Source: BOG-1184 sp964651515 (GTDB lineage Bacteria > Fibrobacterota > Chitinivibrionia > Chitinivibrionales > Chitinispirillaceae). Taken from it: a stretch of 5,634 bases of DNA. The stretch lies in contig CAZYYB010000157.1 of the NCBI GenBank assembly GCA_964651515.1, forward strand, positions 1 through 5,634, given 5' to 3'. The notes under the pieces are model-generated. The model was not told where the DNA came from. It did no database searches and saw nothing but the letters and a program-made list of their open reading frames with translations. Shown here one piece after another: positions 4,181-5,634 of this stretch; positions within the stretch are counted from its first letter, which is position 1; the number at the start of each line of letters is the position of its first letter. The position numbers were made by a program, and so were the translations under genes.

Positions 4181-5634
4181 CTAGAATACTTCCACTCTAT
4201 TTCTTCCCAGTTCCTTCGCCCGGTAGAGCGCCTTATCCGCCCGCCCGATCATTTCGTCAAGGTCGGCACTTTCCCCGAGTTCCGCGATGCCGAAGCTCAT
4301 GGTGATGCGCACCTCTTTGCCTGCCGGGGAGGCGAAGGGGGTCGCCTCGATGCGGCCGCGGATGCGATCCGCGGTCTCGCGCGCCTGCCGCGCGTCGGTC
4401 TTGACAAGAATCAGGGCGAACTCCTCGCCGCCGTACCTCGCCGCCGTATCGACGCGCTGGCGGATACTCTCTGCGAGGAGCGCACCGAGGCCCTTGAGCA
4501 CGGTATTGCCGAACGGGTGGCCGTAGGAGTCGTTGATTTTTTTGAAGAAATCGATGTCGCCGAGCACCAGGGAGAGCGGATCGCAAAACCGCTTCGAACG
4601 CACGATCTCATCCTTGACGGCAACGAGAAATTGCCGGTGGTTGGCCAGACCGGTCAGGCTGTCGTGCGTGGCAAGCGAGGTCGCGCTTTCGAGGAGCAGG
4701 ATCCGCTCCATGGCGAGCCCGGCGCTTGTGGCGATGCGCGACATCATCGCGCGGAGCGGGGCGGGGTACGCGTCGGCGCGGAACGATTCGAGCAGGATGA
4801 GCCCCCGGCACTCATCGATGCCCAGGGGGACGGCCAGGAATGAGGCCAACCGGTCGTCCCGCGGTTCTTTGTCAAAATAGCGGATCTCGTAACGGTCGGC
4901 CGCAAAATTACGCGTGAAACAGATGCCTTTCACGTAAAGGATGCCGGCAAGGTTTTTTTCGGCGAGTGAAAACTTTGCGCCGAGAAGCCGCTCGGTACGG
5001 GAGCCGCTGATGCGGCGGATCCGGGCGCTTTCACCGTCATCGAGCCGGGTCGATACGGTCATGCGGTCGCACGGCGAGACGTAGGGAACGATTTCGGCGA
5101 CCAGGTCCAGGATCGCATCGACCGACAGGAGCCGGAAGAACGTTTTTTCGATTTCCGAGACCGCCGCGAACCGGCGGTGTTCGAGGGCATGGTGCGTGCC
5201 GCGGTAGACGCTTTCGGCCGCACTCCCGAGCAAAGAACCCATTGCGGACATGAAGGCGAGATGGGTTTCGCCGAACGCGCCCGGCACCGTGCTGTCGGCA
5301 AGGAGGAGCCCCCGGACCTCGTCGCCGGAGACGATGGGGCAGGCGACCAGCGAGCGAACCCCGGCATCCCGGTCGTAGTAGAACAGCGTCGTACTGTCGC
5401 TGACGATTTCACCGACGGTCAGCGGGTTGACGCCGTTTTTCATGAGACCGCCGAGCACCCCCTGTCCCGGCAGGATAACCGATCCGGGCTTGACGCAGTC
5501 ACTCCGCGACCAGAAGCGCCGGAGTTCGTACCCCTCTTGGGGTGCGGGAAAGAATGCCGCGACCGTGTGCGGTGCCAGGTGCAGGCGGATGAGCTTCAGG
5601 CAAGCGTCGAGGAGAGCGTCCACCCTCTCCTCGA
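4181..5634 (-). CDS. GAF-GAF-GGDEF diguanylate cyclase, 5' end outside the window
   Basis: Likely makes the second messenger c-di-GMP from two GTP. Numbering residues from the GTG at 5623, a GAF-like sensor domain spans about 6-140, a helical linker follows, a second GAF-like domain spans about 156-312, and the GGDEF domain fills 314-480. Cyclase hallmarks are present: DSLTGLANHRQF (321-332), DIDFFKKINDSYGH (356-369, metal-binding D356) and GGEEF (398-402, with E401), then SFGIAE (443-448) and ADKALYRAKELGRN (462-475). The allosteric RxxD site expected before GGEEF reads QRVD (389-392), so product inhibition may be lost. The frame is open to the window edge (Glu-Glu-Arg precede the GTG) and AGGAG stands only three bases before that GTG, so the true start is probably further upstream and more N-terminal sequence may exist. 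No transmembrane segment is seen in the visible part. The stop TAG (4183-4181) abuts the three-stem repeat. Cyclase identity is secure; GAF ligands are unknown. Confidence 0.93.
   Translation of the reverse strand, partial: EERVDALLDACLKLIRLHLAPHTVAAFFPAPQEGYELRRFWSRSDCVKPGSVILPGQGVLGGLMKNGVNPLTVGEIVSDSTTLFYYDRDAGVRSLVACPIVSGDEVRGLLLADSTVPGAFGETHLAFMSAMGSLLGSAAESVYRGTHHALEHRRFAAVSEIEKTFFRLLSVDAILDLVAEIVPYVSPCDRMTVSTRLDDGESARIRRISGSRTERLLGAKFSLAEKNLAGILYVKGICFTRNFAADRYEIRYFDKEPRDDRLASFLAVPLGIDECRGLILLESFRADAYPAPLRAMMSRIATSAGLAMERILLLESATSLATHDSLTGLANHRQFLVAVKDEIVRSKRFCDPLSLVLGDIDFFKKINDSYGHPFGNTVLKGLGALLAESIRQRVDTAARYGGEEFALILVKTDARQARETADRIRGRIEATPFASPAGKEVRITMSFGIAELGESADLDEMIGRADKALYRAKELGRNRVEVF

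Noticed and set aside
3698..4843. Plus-strand frame of 381 codons after rpsA
   Set aside because: It starts inside the rpsA terminator, passes through every inverted repeat of the spacer and then runs antisense to the GGDEF domain of the cyclase, which is clearly the real gene.

Overview
The window comes from a GC-rich bacterial chromosome and carries three complete genes on the plus strand, followed by one convergent, incomplete gene on the minus strand. Order: a rubrerythrin-like ferritin-fold protein (273-917, +), cytidylate kinase cmk (1112-1816, +), ribosomal protein S1 rpsA (1838-3673, +) and a GAF-GAF-GGDEF diguanylate cyclase (5634-4181, -, N-terminus beyond the window edge).

The phylum cannot be fixed from this sequence. 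The S1 protein is long (611 aa), has six S1 domains and ends in a Lys-rich then Ala/Pro/Glu-rich tail, which recalls the Fibrobacteres-Chlorobi-Bacteroidetes group and neighbouring candidate phyla. The cmk-rpsA pair lies in one reading frame split by a single stop, which recalls spirochaetes in which the two are fused. Clear Shine-Dalgarno sequences argue against a typical Bacteroidetes member. All of this is inference.

Layout. Bases 1-272 hold no supported gene; 54-134 is a diverged, shortened copy of a structured repeat. The ferritin-like gene stands alone. A 194-base gap with a pyrimidine-rich stretch and a plausible promoter leads into cmk. cmk and rpsA are 21 bases apart and almost certainly one transcription unit linking pyrimidine nucleotide supply to translation; a strong intrinsic terminator (3701-3740) closes it. 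The 507-base convergent spacer (3674-4180) is long and full of inverted repeats: a 13-bp imperfect inverted repeat, a pair of small palindromes, and a three-stem element (4037-4179) ending two bases from the stop codon of the cyclase gene.

The most interesting non-coding observation is that 4037-4179 and the complement of 54-134 are recognisably the same element, about 79% identical over their conserved 58-column block. The first copy lacks an internal segment of about 57 bases that completes two of the three stems. No CRISPR array, tRNA, rRNA, transposase or defence system was seen, and no new protein system is evident. The genes are housekeeping and signalling genes; the dispersed structured repeat is the only candidate for something undescribed.
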